In this document: one piece after another, positions 40,505-49,879 of the stretch
Position numbering within the stretch: the stretch's first letter is position 1
Layout of the letters: the number at the start of each line of letters is the position of its first letter
Origin: JBFWML01 sp050251635
GTDB lineage: Bacteria; Campylobacterota; Campylobacteria; Campylobacterales; SZUA-545
Direction: 5' to 3'
Length of the DNA: 64,000 bases
Assembly: GCA_050251635.1 (NCBI GenBank)
Contig: JBFWML010000006.1
Location: forward strand, 1-64,000
Translations under genes and position numbers: made by a program
The notes under the pieces: model-generated
Databases searched by the model: none
What the model was told of the DNA's origin: nothing
Seen by the model: only the letters and a program-made list of their open reading frames with translations

Positions 40505-43500
40505 TCAAGCGGCTGCCGCTCTCGATTTGCGCACCATCAAATAAATCACCGGCACAATCAGCAGCGTCAGCACCGTGGAGCTGATCACGCCGCCCATCAT
40601 GGGCGCGGCGATGCGGCTCATCACTTCGCTGCCCACCCCTTCGATAACCATCAGCGGAATCAGGCCGATCAGCATCGAGAGCACCGTCATCAGTTTGGGC
40701 CGCACGCGCAGCACCGCGCCTTCGAAAACCGCCGTTTTGAGTTCATCCAGCGTCAGTGCGCGGCCTAGGCGTTCTTTGGCCTCCAATACCGCTTCGTCGA
40801 GGTAGATCATCATCACAATCGCCGTCTCCGCCGCAATGCCCATCAGCGCCAAAAAGCCTACGATCACCGCGATGCTCAGCGCGTAATCCAGCCCCCAAAT
40901 CAGCAGCAGCCCGCCGATCGCCGCAAAGGGGAGCGTCAGGTACACAATCAGCGTGTTTTTCCAGTCCCGCAGCGCCAGAAAAATCAGCATCCACAGCAGC
41001 ACCAGCGTCACGGGGACAATATAGGTCAGACTCTCCATGGCGCGTTTAAGGTACTCGCTCTGGCCCGACCATTCGTAGTGGTAGCCCGCAGGCAGCGCCA
41101 CTTCACCCAGCAGACGGCTCATCTCCTCCTCGTAGGTTTTGGGCGACACGCCGGGGCGCGGCGTGATAAAAATAAACGCCACCCGTTGCGCTTTTTCGGT
41201 CTTAATTTCCGCCGGGCTGCGCTCATGCCGCACCTCGGCCAGTTCGCGCAAAGGCCGCCAGCCCAGCGCGGTTTTGATCATCACATTCCCCAGCGCCGTC
41301 ACATCGCCGCGATCCGCTTGCGCCAACCGGATCGTAATGGGGTAATTTTCCAGATTATCAAGGCGCGTCGAGACCTGTTCGCCGCCGATCTGCGCGCGCA
41401 GGGCCATAAAAATCGCCTCTTTGGTCACGCCGTAGCGGCTTAGGCGCTCTTCGTCCGTATCGAGCGCTAGGTAATACCCCTGATTGCTCCGCTCCGCAAA
41501 AGCGGTTTGCGTGCCCGCGTACCCCGCCAGTTTGGCTTCAAACGCTTTGGCCAGCCGTTCCAGCTCCGCCGAATCCTGCCCGTAGAGTTTAATGCCCATC
41601 GGGGTTCGAATACCCGTCAGCAACATATCGATCCGCCCGCGAATGGGCCATGTCCAGGAGTTGATCAGTCCCGGAAGCTGCACGGTGGCTTCCATTTCGT
41701 CCAGCAGTTTGTCCCACGTCATCCCCTCGCGCCACTCGCTTTCGGGTTTAAAGGTGATAATCGTTTCGATCATGCTCAGCGGCGCGGGGTCGGTGCTGGT
41801 GTCCGCCCGCCCCGCTTTACCGAATACGTTTTCCACCTCGGGAAAACTCTTAATCAGCCTATCGGTCTCCTGCGTCAGCTCCCGGGCCAAATCCACGCCG
41901 ATGCCGCTTCCGGTGACGGGCATATACATCACCGATCGTTCGTTCAGGGGCGGCATAAACTCCCATTTGATCTGATTGTACAGGGGCAGCGCGGCCAGAA
42001 AAATTGCGGCAAAAACAAGCAACGCCGTTTTGGGAAAACGCAGCGCGGTTTTGAGCATCGGCGAATAGCCGGTCACAAAAAAGCGGTTGATCGGGTTTTC
42101 CAGTTCGCCTTTAATCCGCCCGCGCAGCAGGTAAACCATCATCACCGGCACCAGCGTGATCGCCAGCACCGCGCCCGCAAGCATGGCGAAGGTTTTGGTG
42201 TAGGCCATCGGGCTAAAAAGTTTGCCCTCCTGACCCGTCAAAGCAAAGACGGGCAGGAAAGAGACCACAATCAAAATCAGCGCAAAAAAGATCGGTCGCC
42301 CCACCTGTTTGGACGAATGCAAAATCGCCTCGAACCGCTCCTTGGCGGTGATATTTTCGCCCTTATGGTGCAGGGTTTTGTGGGCGTTTTCCACCATCAC
42401 AATCCCCGCGTCCACCATCGCGCCGATGGCGATCGCAATGCCGCCGAGCGACATAATATTGCTCTCCACCCCCGCCAGCCGCATCAATAAAAAGGTGTAA
42501 ACGATCGTGATCGGCAGCGTCACGATGATAATCAGACTGCTACGAAAGTGGAGCAAAAACAGCGCAATAATCGCCATGACGATCAGGCTCTCTTCGGTCA
42601 GCGCCCGTTTGAGCGTATCCAGCGCCGCGTCAATCAAACTGCTGCGATCATAGGTGGTCACCAGCTCCACATCGGCAGGAATAATGCCCGCGAGTTTTTC
42701 TTTCACCCGTTCGATCACCGCGTAGGCATTTTCCCCGAAACGGGCCACCACAATGCCGCCCACCACTTCGCCTTCGCCGTTTAAGTCCGCCGTTCCGCGC
42801 CGCCCGGCGGGAACCACCTCCACATGACCCAAGTCACGCACTTTCAGCGGCGTGCCGTTGATGGTTTTGACGGTCAGATTTTCCAGCGTCTCAGGCTCGC
42901 GCACATACCCTCGCGCAATGACAATGTGCTCAAACCCGTTTTCCAGCACCACGCGGCCGCCCACGTCGTTGTTGTTTTCGCGCACGGCCCGCGCTACCTC
43001 ATCAACGGCCGTGTCGTACTGCACCAGCCGGGATTGATCCAGCACAATCTGATAGTCCTTGACAAACCCGCCCACGCTGGAGACCTCGCTCACGCCGTCC
43101 ACGCTTAAAAGCGCGTAGCGGATAAAGAAGTCCTGCAAGGTGCGCAGTTCATCCAGCGTCCGGGTCTGGCTGGTCAGGGCGTATTGATACACCCAGCCCA
43201 CCCCCGTCGCATCCGGCCCCATTTTGGCGCTGGCTCCGGCGGGCAACTGGCCCGAAAGTTCCGCCAGCTTTTCCAGCACCCGTTCGCGGCCGAAATACAG
43301 GTCAACCCCGTCTTTAAAAATGACGTAGATCATCGCTGTCTCAAAGGAGCTAAAGGCCCGCACCGTATCCACCTGCGGCACCGACAAAAGCCGCGTGACC
43401 AGCACGTTTGTCACCTGATCGTTCATCACCTGCGGCGACTGCCCCGCCCAGTTGGCCTCTACAATCACCTGCGGAGGCGAAAGATCGGGCAACACGTCTA

Positions 43501-43606
43501 ACGGCGTGGTTTTAACCGCCCACACCCCCGCCATCAAACTCAGCGCCACCCCCAACAGAACCATCAGGGGGTTGCGCATACTCCATTCGATGATTTTTTC
43601 GATCAT
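40505..43606 (-). CDS. cusA: CusA-type copper/silver RND efflux pump
   Basis: A 1033-residue heavy-metal RND transporter with twelve helices and two large periplasmic loops. The fourth-helix motif GGIAIAIGAMVDAGIVMVEN, then AHK, is of the HME4 (CusA/SilA, monovalent Cu/Ag) type rather than CzcA. RIDMLLTGIRTPMGIKLYG carries the methionine equivalent to CusA Met672. It uses proton motive force to drive periplasmic or cytoplasmic metal through an outer-membrane channel. It is the last gene of a four-gene unit (YtkA-like, TolC-like, CusB-like, CusA) and follows cusB by 2 bases. No CusF-type chaperone is fused or adjacent. Confidence 0.94.
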   Translation of the reverse strand: MIEKIIEWSMRNPLMVLLGVALSLMAGVWAVKTTPLDVLPDLSPPQVIVEANWAGQSPQVMNDQVTNVLVTRLLSVPQVDTVRAFSSFETAMIYVIFKDGVDLYFGRERVLEKLAELSGQLPAGASAKMGPDATGVGWVYQYALTSQTRTLDELRTLQDFFIRYALLSVDGVSEVSSVGGFVKDYQIVLDQSRLVQYDTAVDEVARAVRENNNDVGGRVVLENGFEHIVIARGYVREPETLENLTVKTINGTPLKVRDLGHVEVVPAGRRGTADLNGEGEVVGGIVVARFGENAYAVIERVKEKLAGIIPADVELVTTYDRSSLIDAALDTLKRALTEESLIVMAIIALFLLHFRSSLIIIVTLPITIVYTFLLMRLAGVESNIMSLGGIAIAIGAMVDAGIVMVENAHKTLHHKGENITAKERFEAILHSSKQVGRPIFFALILIVVSFLPVFALTGQEGKLFSPMAYTKTFAMLAGAVLAITLVPVMMVYLLRGRIKGELENPINRFFVTGYSPMLKTALRFPKTALLVFAAIFLAALPLYNQIKWEFMPPLNERSVMYMPVTGSGIGVDLARELTQETDRLIKSFPEVENVFGKAGRADTSTDPAPLSMIETIITFKPESEWREGMTWDKLLDEMEATVQLPGLINSWTWPIRGRIDMLLTGIRTPMGIKLYGQDSAELERLAKAFEAKLAGYAGTQTAFAERSNQGYYLALDTDEERLSRYGVTKEAIFMALRAQIGGEQVSTRLDNLENYPITIRLAQADRGDVTALGNVMIKTALGWRPLRELAEVRHERSPAEIKTEKAQRVAFIFITPRPGVSPKTYEEEMSRLLGEVALPAGYHYEWSGQSEYLKRAMESLTYIVPVTLVLLWMLIFLALRDWKNTLIVYLTLPFAAIGGLLLIWGLDYALSIAVIVGFLALMGIAAETAIVMMIYLDEAVLEAKERLGRALTLDELKTAVFEGAVLRVRPKLMTVLSMLIGLIPLMVIEGVGSEVMSRIAAPMMGGVISSTVLTLLIVPVIYLMVRKSRAAAA

Positions 43607-43608
43607 GG

Positions 43609-44586
43609 TCAGTACAACATATTAATTTCGGCGTCGCTGTCAAACAAAAACAACGCGCCGCTGACCACCTGATCGCCTTCATCCAGCCCGGAAACCACCT
43701 CATACAAACGGCTATCCAGCCGCGTCGCTTCGATCTCGATCGGATCATATTCGCCCTCGAAGTCGCTCTTTTTAAAGACGTAGAACTGCTCGCCGCGCGG
43801 CATCACCGCCGAGGCGGGCAGCGCCAGAATTTTGCGCGGCGGCAGGGAAAGGGCCACTTCGGCAAAGTTGCCGGGCTTCAGCGCGCCGTCGGGGTTTTGC
43901 ACCGCATAACGGGCGATCACGGTCTGATCGGCTCCGGTTGAAGGCGCAATCAGCAGCGGCGTTGCGCTTTTGGTGCCCGCCATGCCGGGGCTGAACACCT
44001 CGGCCTTTTTCGCCTGCGAAACAAAGGGCAAATCATGGGGCCAAACGCGCGCCTCGATCCACACGGTGCTCAAATCCGCCACGCTCACCAGCGTCGATCC
44101 CGCAGGCGCAAAAGCGCCGGGGTTAAACTTTTTTTCCAGCACAAAGCCGCTCAAGGGCGATCGCACCGCAATCTCTTCGGTGGCCCGGCCGTTTTTTTCG
44201 GCGGCTTTAATCTCCGCCTCATCCACCCCCAGTAGCCGTAAACGGCGGCGGCTGGAGTCCCGCATCGCTTCGCTGTGGCCGCTTTTGATCAGCTCCTCCA
44301 GCGCAGCGGTCGCTTCGGGGCTGTACACGCTCAAAAGCGGCTGCCCCTTTTCGACCGCTGCGTAACTTTGCGCCGCGTGCAGGGTCTTAACCCACCCGTC
44401 AAAACGCAAACTCACCTCCGCCACCCGCGCTTCGTCGGGGGTCACCACGGCGTAAAAACGGCGCGTGGGCGCGTAGTCGATCGCCTGAACTTCCGTCATT
44501 TTGACGTTAAACTTCTGCACCACCCGCGCGGGGTCGTTGGCCCAAAGCGTGCCGATCGCCGCCGCCCACAAAAGAACCTTTTTCAT
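43609..44586 (-). CDS. cusB: CusB-type membrane fusion protein
   Basis: A 325-residue periplasmic adaptor with a signal peptide (MKKVLLWAAAIGTLWAND). The barrel-sandwich (lipoyl-like) halves are FDGWVKTLHAAQSYAAVEKG QPLLSVYSPE and RSPLSGFVLEKKFNPGAFAP. A short alpha-hairpin lies between them and the beta-barrel domain (VWIEARVWPHDLPFV) follows. It is shorter than E. coli CusB (407 aa), lacking the N-terminal Met-rich extension. It links CusA to the TolC-like protein. Its ATG overlaps the stop of the upstream outer-membrane gene by 4 bases. Confidence 0.9.
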   Translation of the reverse strand: MKKVLLWAAAIGTLWANDPARVVQKFNVKMTEVQAIDYAPTRRFYAVVTPDEARVAEVSLRFDGWVKTLHAAQSYAAVEKGQPLLSVYSPEATAALEELIKSGHSEAMRDSSRRRLRLLGVDEAEIKAAEKNGRATEEIAVRSPLSGFVLEKKFNPGAFAPAGSTLVSVADLSTVWIEARVWPHDLPFVSQAKKAEVFSPGMAGTKSATPLLIAPSTGADQTVIARYAVQNPDGALKPGNFAEVALSLPPRKILALPASAVMPRGEQFYVFKKSDFEGEYDPIEIEATRLDSRLYEVVSGLDEGDQVVSGALFLFDSDAEINMLY

Positions 44587-45779
44587 ACGCCCTCCCCTGT
44601 TAACGCTTCAATCATCAGCCTGTTTTCATGCCACATCAGCGACTCTTTAACCGCGCGCAGCTGCAGATCCAAAATCTCCAAAAGCGTGCGGTACGCCTCA
44701 TCCAACCCCGAACCGCCGCTTTCGTAGCGAGCCTTGGCCAAGTCGTACAGGTGCCTCGCCTGCGGCAGCAGTTTGTGTTCGATCAGCGCGTAGCGATCGG
44801 CGGCTGCGGTTGCGGCGGCATGGGCGCTTTGAAGCCGCCCGGTCAGTTCGCGCCTCAAGGCCCCTTCGGCGCTGGCGGCACCGCCAAACTGAGCGCGCGC
44901 GCTTTGGTGGGCCAGCCCTTCGCGCCCCAAAAAGGTCAACGGCGCTTCGAACCGCACAAAGAGATAATCCTCGCTTTCCGTCACATTGGCATACCCCAGC
45001 CGCACGGTGAGATCGGGCCTTTTGGCCGCCTGCGCCGCCTGAGCGCCAAAGCGGCCCGCCTCGGCTCTGGCCCGCGCGGCTTTGAGCTGCGGGCTGTTTT
45101 TTTCCAGCCGCTCAATCAGCGCCGCCGTGTCGGGCAAAGCCCCCTGCGGCGCGAGCGTCAAAAGCACGCGGTCAGGCCGCAGGGCGGTTAAATCCTCCAG
45201 CCTGGCCAGCTGCGTCTCAATCGCCGCTTGCGCATCGTGCAGGCGCAAATCCAGCCCGTCCCGAAACAGCTCGGCGCGGGCCAGCGTGAGGTGATCGCCC
45301 CGCGCCGTGCCCTGATAAACGCCCGCCAGCCGCACCAGCTCCTGCGCCAGCTCGCGGCTTTGGCGCAAAATAGTCTGCTCCTGCCTGGCCGCCTCCAGCC
45401 CATAGGCGCTCGCCAAGGCCTGGCGCGTCACGTCACGGCGGATCGACTCCGTATCGGCCCTGACCGCTTCGGCCTCGGCCAACGCACGGTTTTGCTGGCT
45501 GGGCAGCTTGCCCCACGCGGGGATTTTCTGCGCGATCGAAACGGCGCTCATCTGCCCGGCCATGGAGCGATCGAGCGGATCGGAGAGCATAATATCGCTC
45601 AGTTCAAACTCCACCATCGGGTTCTCCCAGCGTCCGATTAAACGCGCCTCGGCAAGCGCGCGCTCAAGCCGCTGCTGGGCGGCAACCACCTGCGGATGCT
45701 CCGCCGCCTTTTGCTTGAGCGTTTCCAAGCTCGCGCCCCACAGGGCCAAGGGAAGCAGCAAAAAAGCGGGGGCGCGCAT
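44583..45779 (-). CDS. TolC/CusC-type outer-membrane efflux protein
   Basis: A 398-residue outer-membrane channel protein with a signal peptide (MRAPAFLLLPLALWGAS) and two long helical repeats. The first runs through QQRLERALAEARLIGRWENP; the second ends in QARHLYDLAKARYESGGSGL, the typical end of OEP repeats. It has no lipobox, unlike CusC. The gene overlaps cusB by 4 bases and begins immediately after the YtkA-like gene, completing the tripartite pump. Confidence 0.88.
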   Translation of the reverse strand: MRAPAFLLLPLALWGASLETLKQKAAEHPQVVAAQQRLERALAEARLIGRWENPMVEFELSDIMLSDPLDRSMAGQMSAVSIAQKIPAWGKLPSQQNRALAEAEAVRADTESIRRDVTRQALASAYGLEAARQEQTILRQSRELAQELVRLAGVYQGTARGDHLTLARAELFRDGLDLRLHDAQAAIETQLARLEDLTALRPDRVLLTLAPQGALPDTAALIERLEKNSPQLKAARARAEAGRFGAQAAQAAKRPDLTVRLGYANVTESEDYLFVRFEAPLTFLGREGLAHQSARAQFGGAASAEGALRRELTGRLQSAHAAATAAADRYALIEHKLLPQARHLYDLAKARYESGGSGLDEAYRTLLEILDLQLRAVKESLMWHENRLMIEALTGEGV

Positions 45780-46163
45780 TTAAAACCTCAGGCTGGTTTT
45801 GTATTCGGCGCTTTTGCCGTCCGCTTCGATGCTCACGTTCACGCGCCAGGTGCCGCCGTGGATAATCTCCACCATTCCCGCGTACTCGCCGCCGCCCTTG
45901 GCCGCAAGCGCGCCCTTGGTTTCCATATAGGGCATCGCCGGGGGCATGGCAGGCATCCAGACCTTCAAATCCACCTTGGCGTTTTCGACCGGTTTGCCGT
46001 TTTGGGTGAGCTTAACCACCCAGTCGTTTGCGCCGCTAACGGGGGCTTTTGCGGTCTGGATGCTCACCTCGTAACCCCCCGCCTTGCCCTGCGCCTGCCA
46101 GTTGGCCCACACCGCCGTGGCGCTCAGACCCACCGCCAGCAGCACCTTGAATAACCGTTTCAT
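45780..46163 (-). CDS. YtkA/FixH-like exported protein
   Basis: A 127-residue exported protein with a signal peptide (MKRLFKVLLAVGLSATAVWA). One immunoglobulin-like domain of the YtkA-like family follows (VDLKVWMPAMPPAMPYMETK, then EYAGMVEIIHGGTWRVNVSI). The methionine-rich loop MPAMPPAMPYM could bind Cu(I) and suits the Cus context. This is inference. The ATG at 46163 is preceded by CAAGGAGCGACA. It is the first gene of the cus unit and abuts the next gene without a gap. Confidence 0.82.
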   Translation of the reverse strand: MKRLFKVLLAVGLSATAVWANWQAQGKAGGYEVSIQTAKAPVSGANDWVVKLTQNGKPVENAKVDLKVWMPAMPPAMPYMETKGALAAKGGGEYAGMVEIIHGGTWRVNVSIEADGKSAEYKTSLRF

Positions 46164-46293
46164 TGTCGCTCCTTGGAATTTTTTCGCCCCCATCCTAGCC
46201 GCCCCAATGTGGATTATTCGTGCAATTTTTTAAGCCGTCCATCAACACAGCATGGTCACAATTCCATCACAAAAAGAGGGGAACGGGTGGGCC

Positions 46294-46797
46294 ATGTCAG
46301 AAAAAACGGTTATTGATAAAGAGATTACCTTCGGGGACGGGGAATTTATCGTCTCCAAAACCGATCTCAGCGGAAGAATCGCCTACGGAAACGAGCTGTT
46401 TATCCGCATTTCGGGGTACACGGAGCCGGAACTGCTGGGCAAAGCCCACAGCATTTTGCGTCATCCGGATATGCCCAGAACGATTTTTAAACTGCTGTGG
46501 GAAACGGTGCAGAGCAAGCGCGAGATTTTCGCCTATGTCAAAAACCGCACCAAAGAGGGGGCCTACTACTGGGTGCTGGCTCAGGTCACCCCCTCCTTTG
46601 ACGATGCGGGCAGCGTGATTGGCTACCACTCGGTGCGCCGCAAGCCCTCGCGCGAAGCGGTCGCCAAGGTGAGCGCCCTTTACCGCAAGATGCTCGATGC
46701 CGAACGCGGCGGCGGCATGGAAGCGTCCAAAAAAATCCTGATGCAGGAAATCGAAAAAACCGGAGGCACCTATGAGTCCTACATCCTCGCTCTCTAA
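46294..46797 (+). CDS. cetB: CetB-like PAS energy-taxis sensor
   Basis: A 167-residue soluble protein consisting of one PAS domain (GEFIVSKTDLSGRIAYGNEL; HSILRHPDMPRTIFKLLWET; GAYYWVLAQVTPSFDDAGSV) of the Aer type that binds FAD. In Campylobacter jejuni, CetB (165 aa) signals through the separate transducer CetA. Here the two genes overlap by 26 bases with the sensor first, the reverse of the C. jejuni order as I recall it. Expected role: redox or energy taxis. Confidence 0.88.
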   Translation: MSEKTVIDKEITFGDGEFIVSKTDLSGRIAYGNELFIRISGYTEPELLGKAHSILRHPDMPRTIFKLLWETVQSKREIFAYVKNRTKEGAYYWVLAQVTPSFDDAGSVIGYHSVRRKPSREAVAKVSALYRKMLDAERGGGMEASKKILMQEIEKTGGTYESYILAL

Positions 46798-48199
46798 GGC
46801 GAAACTCCTCAACACCGTGCTTTTGGGCACCTTTGCCGGCGGCGTGCTGATCGAAATTCTGGTGGCGGGCTTTCACTGGGTCTATCTGGGCGCGCTCGTT
46901 AACTTTGCGCTGATCGGCCTGATCTACCGCCATATCACCAAAACCCAGACGCAGCTTTCCAAGCTGGCGGCGCTGGCCGAAGAGGCGCAGCAGGGCAAAC
47001 TGGAAAACCGCATCACAGGCATTGACGAAGGGGGCGAGCTGGGCCGCGCCTGCTGGAGTTTAAACAACCTGCTTGACCAGCTCGAAGTCTTTATGCGCGA
47101 AGTGCGCGCTTCGATCGAAGCGGCGGGCGAAGGGCGCTTCCACCGCCACCTTATTGCGCAGGGCTTCGCCGGGCAGTTCGCCTACAACGCCAAGCTGATG
47201 GGCAAAGGGCTTGAAGCCATGGAGCGCAGCCACCTGCAAACCGAGCGCAACAAGGTCAATGCCGAGCTGGGCAATATCGGCAAGGGGGTCGGCGGCGGTT
47301 TGATGGTGATTCAAGAGGATCTCAAAGAGGGCATGCAAAACCTGCAAAACATCGCTTCGCGCAGCCGCGACACCGCCGATAAAGCCAACGAGAGCCTTCA
47401 GGGCATCCGCAGCGTGGCAACCAATCTCTCCGAGCTGCTCGAACGGATCGACCGCGCGGGCGAAAGCATTATCAGCCTCAATGAGCGCACCCGCGAGATC
47501 ACCTCGGTGGTCAACCTGATTAAAGACATCGCCGATCAGACCAATCTGCTGGCCCTCAACGCCGCGATCGAGGCGGCCCGGGCGGGCGAACACGGGCGCG
47601 GTTTTGCCGTGGTGGCGGACGAAGTGCGCAAGCTGGCCGAGCGCACCCAAAAGGCCACGGGAGAGATCGCCGTGTCGATCCAGACGCTGCAGCAGGAGGC
47701 GGGAGATATCTCCAACGGCGCGGAGAGCATGACCGAACTGGCCCGCGCCTCGGGCGAGTCGATCGAGGAGTTTAGAGGCACGCTTGAAGGGTTTAACCAC
47801 GACGCGGGCGAAACCGCCCATCAAGCCGGGGCGCTGGAAAACCTCACCCACGTTACGCTGGCCAAGCTCGATCACATCATCTTCAAGTCCAACATCTACT
47901 CGTCCATTTTCCACACCAAGCCCAAAGAGAATCTCGACGGGGGCTTTGCCCAGTCGCGTCTGGGCCGCTGGATCGACACCGTGGCCAAAACCCGCTTCAA
48001 GGCCGAAACGGCGCTGCGCGAAGCCAGGGCCGCCGGCGAACAGGTGCACGCCATGGCCGAAGCCAACATGGGCTTTATCGTGCCCAAGGCGCGGGTGGTG
48101 GAAAACCGCGGCGCGATCGTGGAGAACTTTACCCGCATGGAGGGCGCAAGCGACCGGCTCTTTGAAAGCCTCGACAAACTCAAAGCAAGCGCCGCGTGA
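46772..48199 (+). CDS. cetA: CetA-like chemotaxis transducer with degenerate CZB-like C-terminus
   Basis: A 475-residue chemoreceptor without a periplasmic domain. Two helices (~10-50) anchor it, a HAMP-like region follows (EEAQQGKLENRITGIDEGGE LGR), and the signalling hairpin has IADQTNLLALNAAIEAARAG. The last ~110 residues (LAKLDHIIFKSNIYSSIF...) resemble the zinc-sensing CZB domain. The usual zinc-ligand cysteine (CxxGxW) is replaced by serine in SRLGRW, and one of the histidines seems missing, so zinc binding is doubtful. It is coupled to cetB (26-base overlap) and to the response-regulator gene that follows (GTGA). Confidence 0.88.
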   Translation: MSPTSSLSKAKLLNTVLLGTFAGGVLIEILVAGFHWVYLGALVNFALIGLIYRHITKTQTQLSKLAALAEEAQQGKLENRITGIDEGGELGRACWSLNNLLDQLEVFMREVRASIEAAGEGRFHRHLIAQGFAGQFAYNAKLMGKGLEAMERSHLQTERNKVNAELGNIGKGVGGGLMVIQEDLKEGMQNLQNIASRSRDTADKANESLQGIRSVATNLSELLERIDRAGESIISLNERTREITSVVNLIKDIADQTNLLALNAAIEAARAGEHGRGFAVVADEVRKLAERTQKATGEIAVSIQTLQQEAGDISNGAESMTELARASGESIEEFRGTLEGFNHDAGETAHQAGALENLTHVTLAKLDHIIFKSNIYSSIFHTKPKENLDGGFAQSRLGRWIDTVAKTRFKAETALREARAAGEQVHAMAEANMGFIVPKARVVENRGAIVENFTRMEGASDRLFESLDKLKASAA

Positions 48200-49809
48200 A
48201 AACCCGGATTCTCATTGCCGACGACAACGACTATATCCGCGGCAAAATCAAAGAGGCGCTCAAGGGCGGCGATTACGAACTGATCGAAGCCTCCGGCGCC
48301 CAAGAGGCGATCGAGCTGTGCAAAAGCGCCCTGCCCGCGCTGGTTTTTATGGATATTCATATGCCGGGGCTGGGCGGCTTAGAGGCGGCCAGGCTGCTTA
48401 AAGAGGACCCCCTCACCCGCGAAATTCCGCTGATTCACCTGACCTTAAGCGAAGAGGAGTCGCTGCGGGAAGAGAGTTTGCGGGTCAAGGCCGACGGCTT
48501 TATCCGCAAGCCCTTTTTTGAGCAGGAGATTTTAGAGAAGGTCACCGCGCTGATTAACCGCCGGGGCCGCTTTACCACCAGCTACACCGCGCGCTTTATC
48601 CGATCGATGATTCTTTTTAGCAACAGCCGCCTTAGCGCCGGCCGCATGGTCAATATGGGCCACCAGATCTGCCGCGCGCTGGAGGTCGATGCCGAGGCCG
48701 AAAAGGATATTTTGCAGGCCGCGCGGCTGCTTTCGTGCGCCGTATGCGACGGTGACGCCAAACGGGTTGTGCGGCTTTACGACGAAATGGGATTCGCCCG
48801 GCCCGTTTCGGCCCTTTTAAACGCCGCCGCCGATGCGACGATCGAAAGCGCGATCGTCTGGGCGCTCTTTTGCCACGAAACCCGCGTCTGCGGCAATGCG
48901 GGCGGCAAGGCGGCGCATTTTGGACGCTTTGAAGGGGTGCACGACCAGATCGGCGAACTCTACGCCAACCCCGCCGTCAGCGTCGAAAGTCCGGCGGACC
49001 TGGAGTATGCGCAAGGGGAGTTTCTGCGCATGGTTTCCGACCGACCCAAGGAGGATCAAAGCCTCTACGGACGGCTCTTAAACCGCCTGCTCACCCACGA
49101 ACTGCTCTACCATGAAGGGGCGCTTTTTTTCCGGGAAAACGACACCCTGATTGTGCGGCCCAAGGATCACCTCGCCCGCAACCTCTGTTTTGAAAAAATC
49201 GGTTTTTCCGCCGCAGAGATTGCCGATCGGCTCTATATTAAAAACGAGGGCAAACGCCAATCCTTTGTGCTCAGCCTCACCGCGCCCAAAACCGCCGCCG
49301 CGCCGGTTGCCGCCGCCCTCAAGCAGGCGGCCGCCCCCGCCAAAACCCTCAGCGCCCGCGCCTTTTTGGCCGATTCGCCGCTCGGTGCCGATGATTTAGA
49401 AGACCTGCGCCTGCTGGAAAAGGATATGCAGGAGTTCTTAGAGGAGATCAGCTACACCCACCACCCCAAAGAGGCGCTGCTGCACCTCAATGCGCTGCTG
49501 GGCCGCTACGCGTCGATTCTGATGATTGTCAACGAGTTTTCCAATGTGGCCGTCAGCCTGATGGGTTTTACCACCGAACTGGCCACGCTCGGCAATCTGG
49601 ACGAAAAGCTGCTGAAAAAGCTTTCGGTGCTGCTCAGCGCGCTGGTGAACAACCTCACCGGATGGCGCGAAGCGATCTTCGTTCACCGCGACGCGGCGGA
49701 TATTCACTTTCTTGATCAAAGCCTGCTCGCCGACTGCAATCAGGCGATCGCCGTGCTTAAAGAGCACCTTTCGGGTGCCAAATGCGAGGAGGATTTAGAG
49801 CTTTTTTAA
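48196..49809 (+). CDS. Response-regulator protein with long unknown output region
   Basis: A 537-residue protein. Residues 1-125 form a receiver (ADDN at 9-12, D53 in LVFMDIHMPG, K in FIRKPF). The ~410-residue remainder has no output domain I recognise. Residues ~130-300 are helical with several cysteines and histidines (LLSCAVCDGD, LFCHETRVCGNAGGKAAHFG). An Ala/Pro-rich linker lies near 370-390, and the C-terminal ~130 residues are helical (LEEISYTHHPKEALLHLNAL). The gene starts at a GTG within the cetA stop, so it is translated with the energy-taxis pair and probably acts with it. Confidence 0.8.
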   Translation: MKTRILIADDNDYIRGKIKEALKGGDYELIEASGAQEAIELCKSALPALVFMDIHMPGLGGLEAARLLKEDPLTREIPLIHLTLSEEESLREESLRVKADGFIRKPFFEQEILEKVTALINRRGRFTTSYTARFIRSMILFSNSRLSAGRMVNMGHQICRALEVDAEAEKDILQAARLLSCAVCDGDAKRVVRLYDEMGFARPVSALLNAAADATIESAIVWALFCHETRVCGNAGGKAAHFGRFEGVHDQIGELYANPAVSVESPADLEYAQGEFLRMVSDRPKEDQSLYGRLLNRLLTHELLYHEGALFFRENDTLIVRPKDHLARNLCFEKIGFSAAEIADRLYIKNEGKRQSFVLSLTAPKTAAAPVAAALKQAAAPAKTLSARAFLADSPLGADDLEDLRLLEKDMQEFLEEISYTHHPKEALLHLNALLGRYASILMIVNEFSNVAVSLMGFTTELATLGNLDEKLLKKLSVLLSALVNNLTGWREAIFVHRDAADIHFLDQSLLADCNQAIAVLKEHLSGAKCEEDLELF

Positions 49810-49879
49810 TCGGTCTGTATTAATATTGGAACTCTTTATGCTTAATAAAAGCGACTAAAATCACCACAGGGGGAATTGT

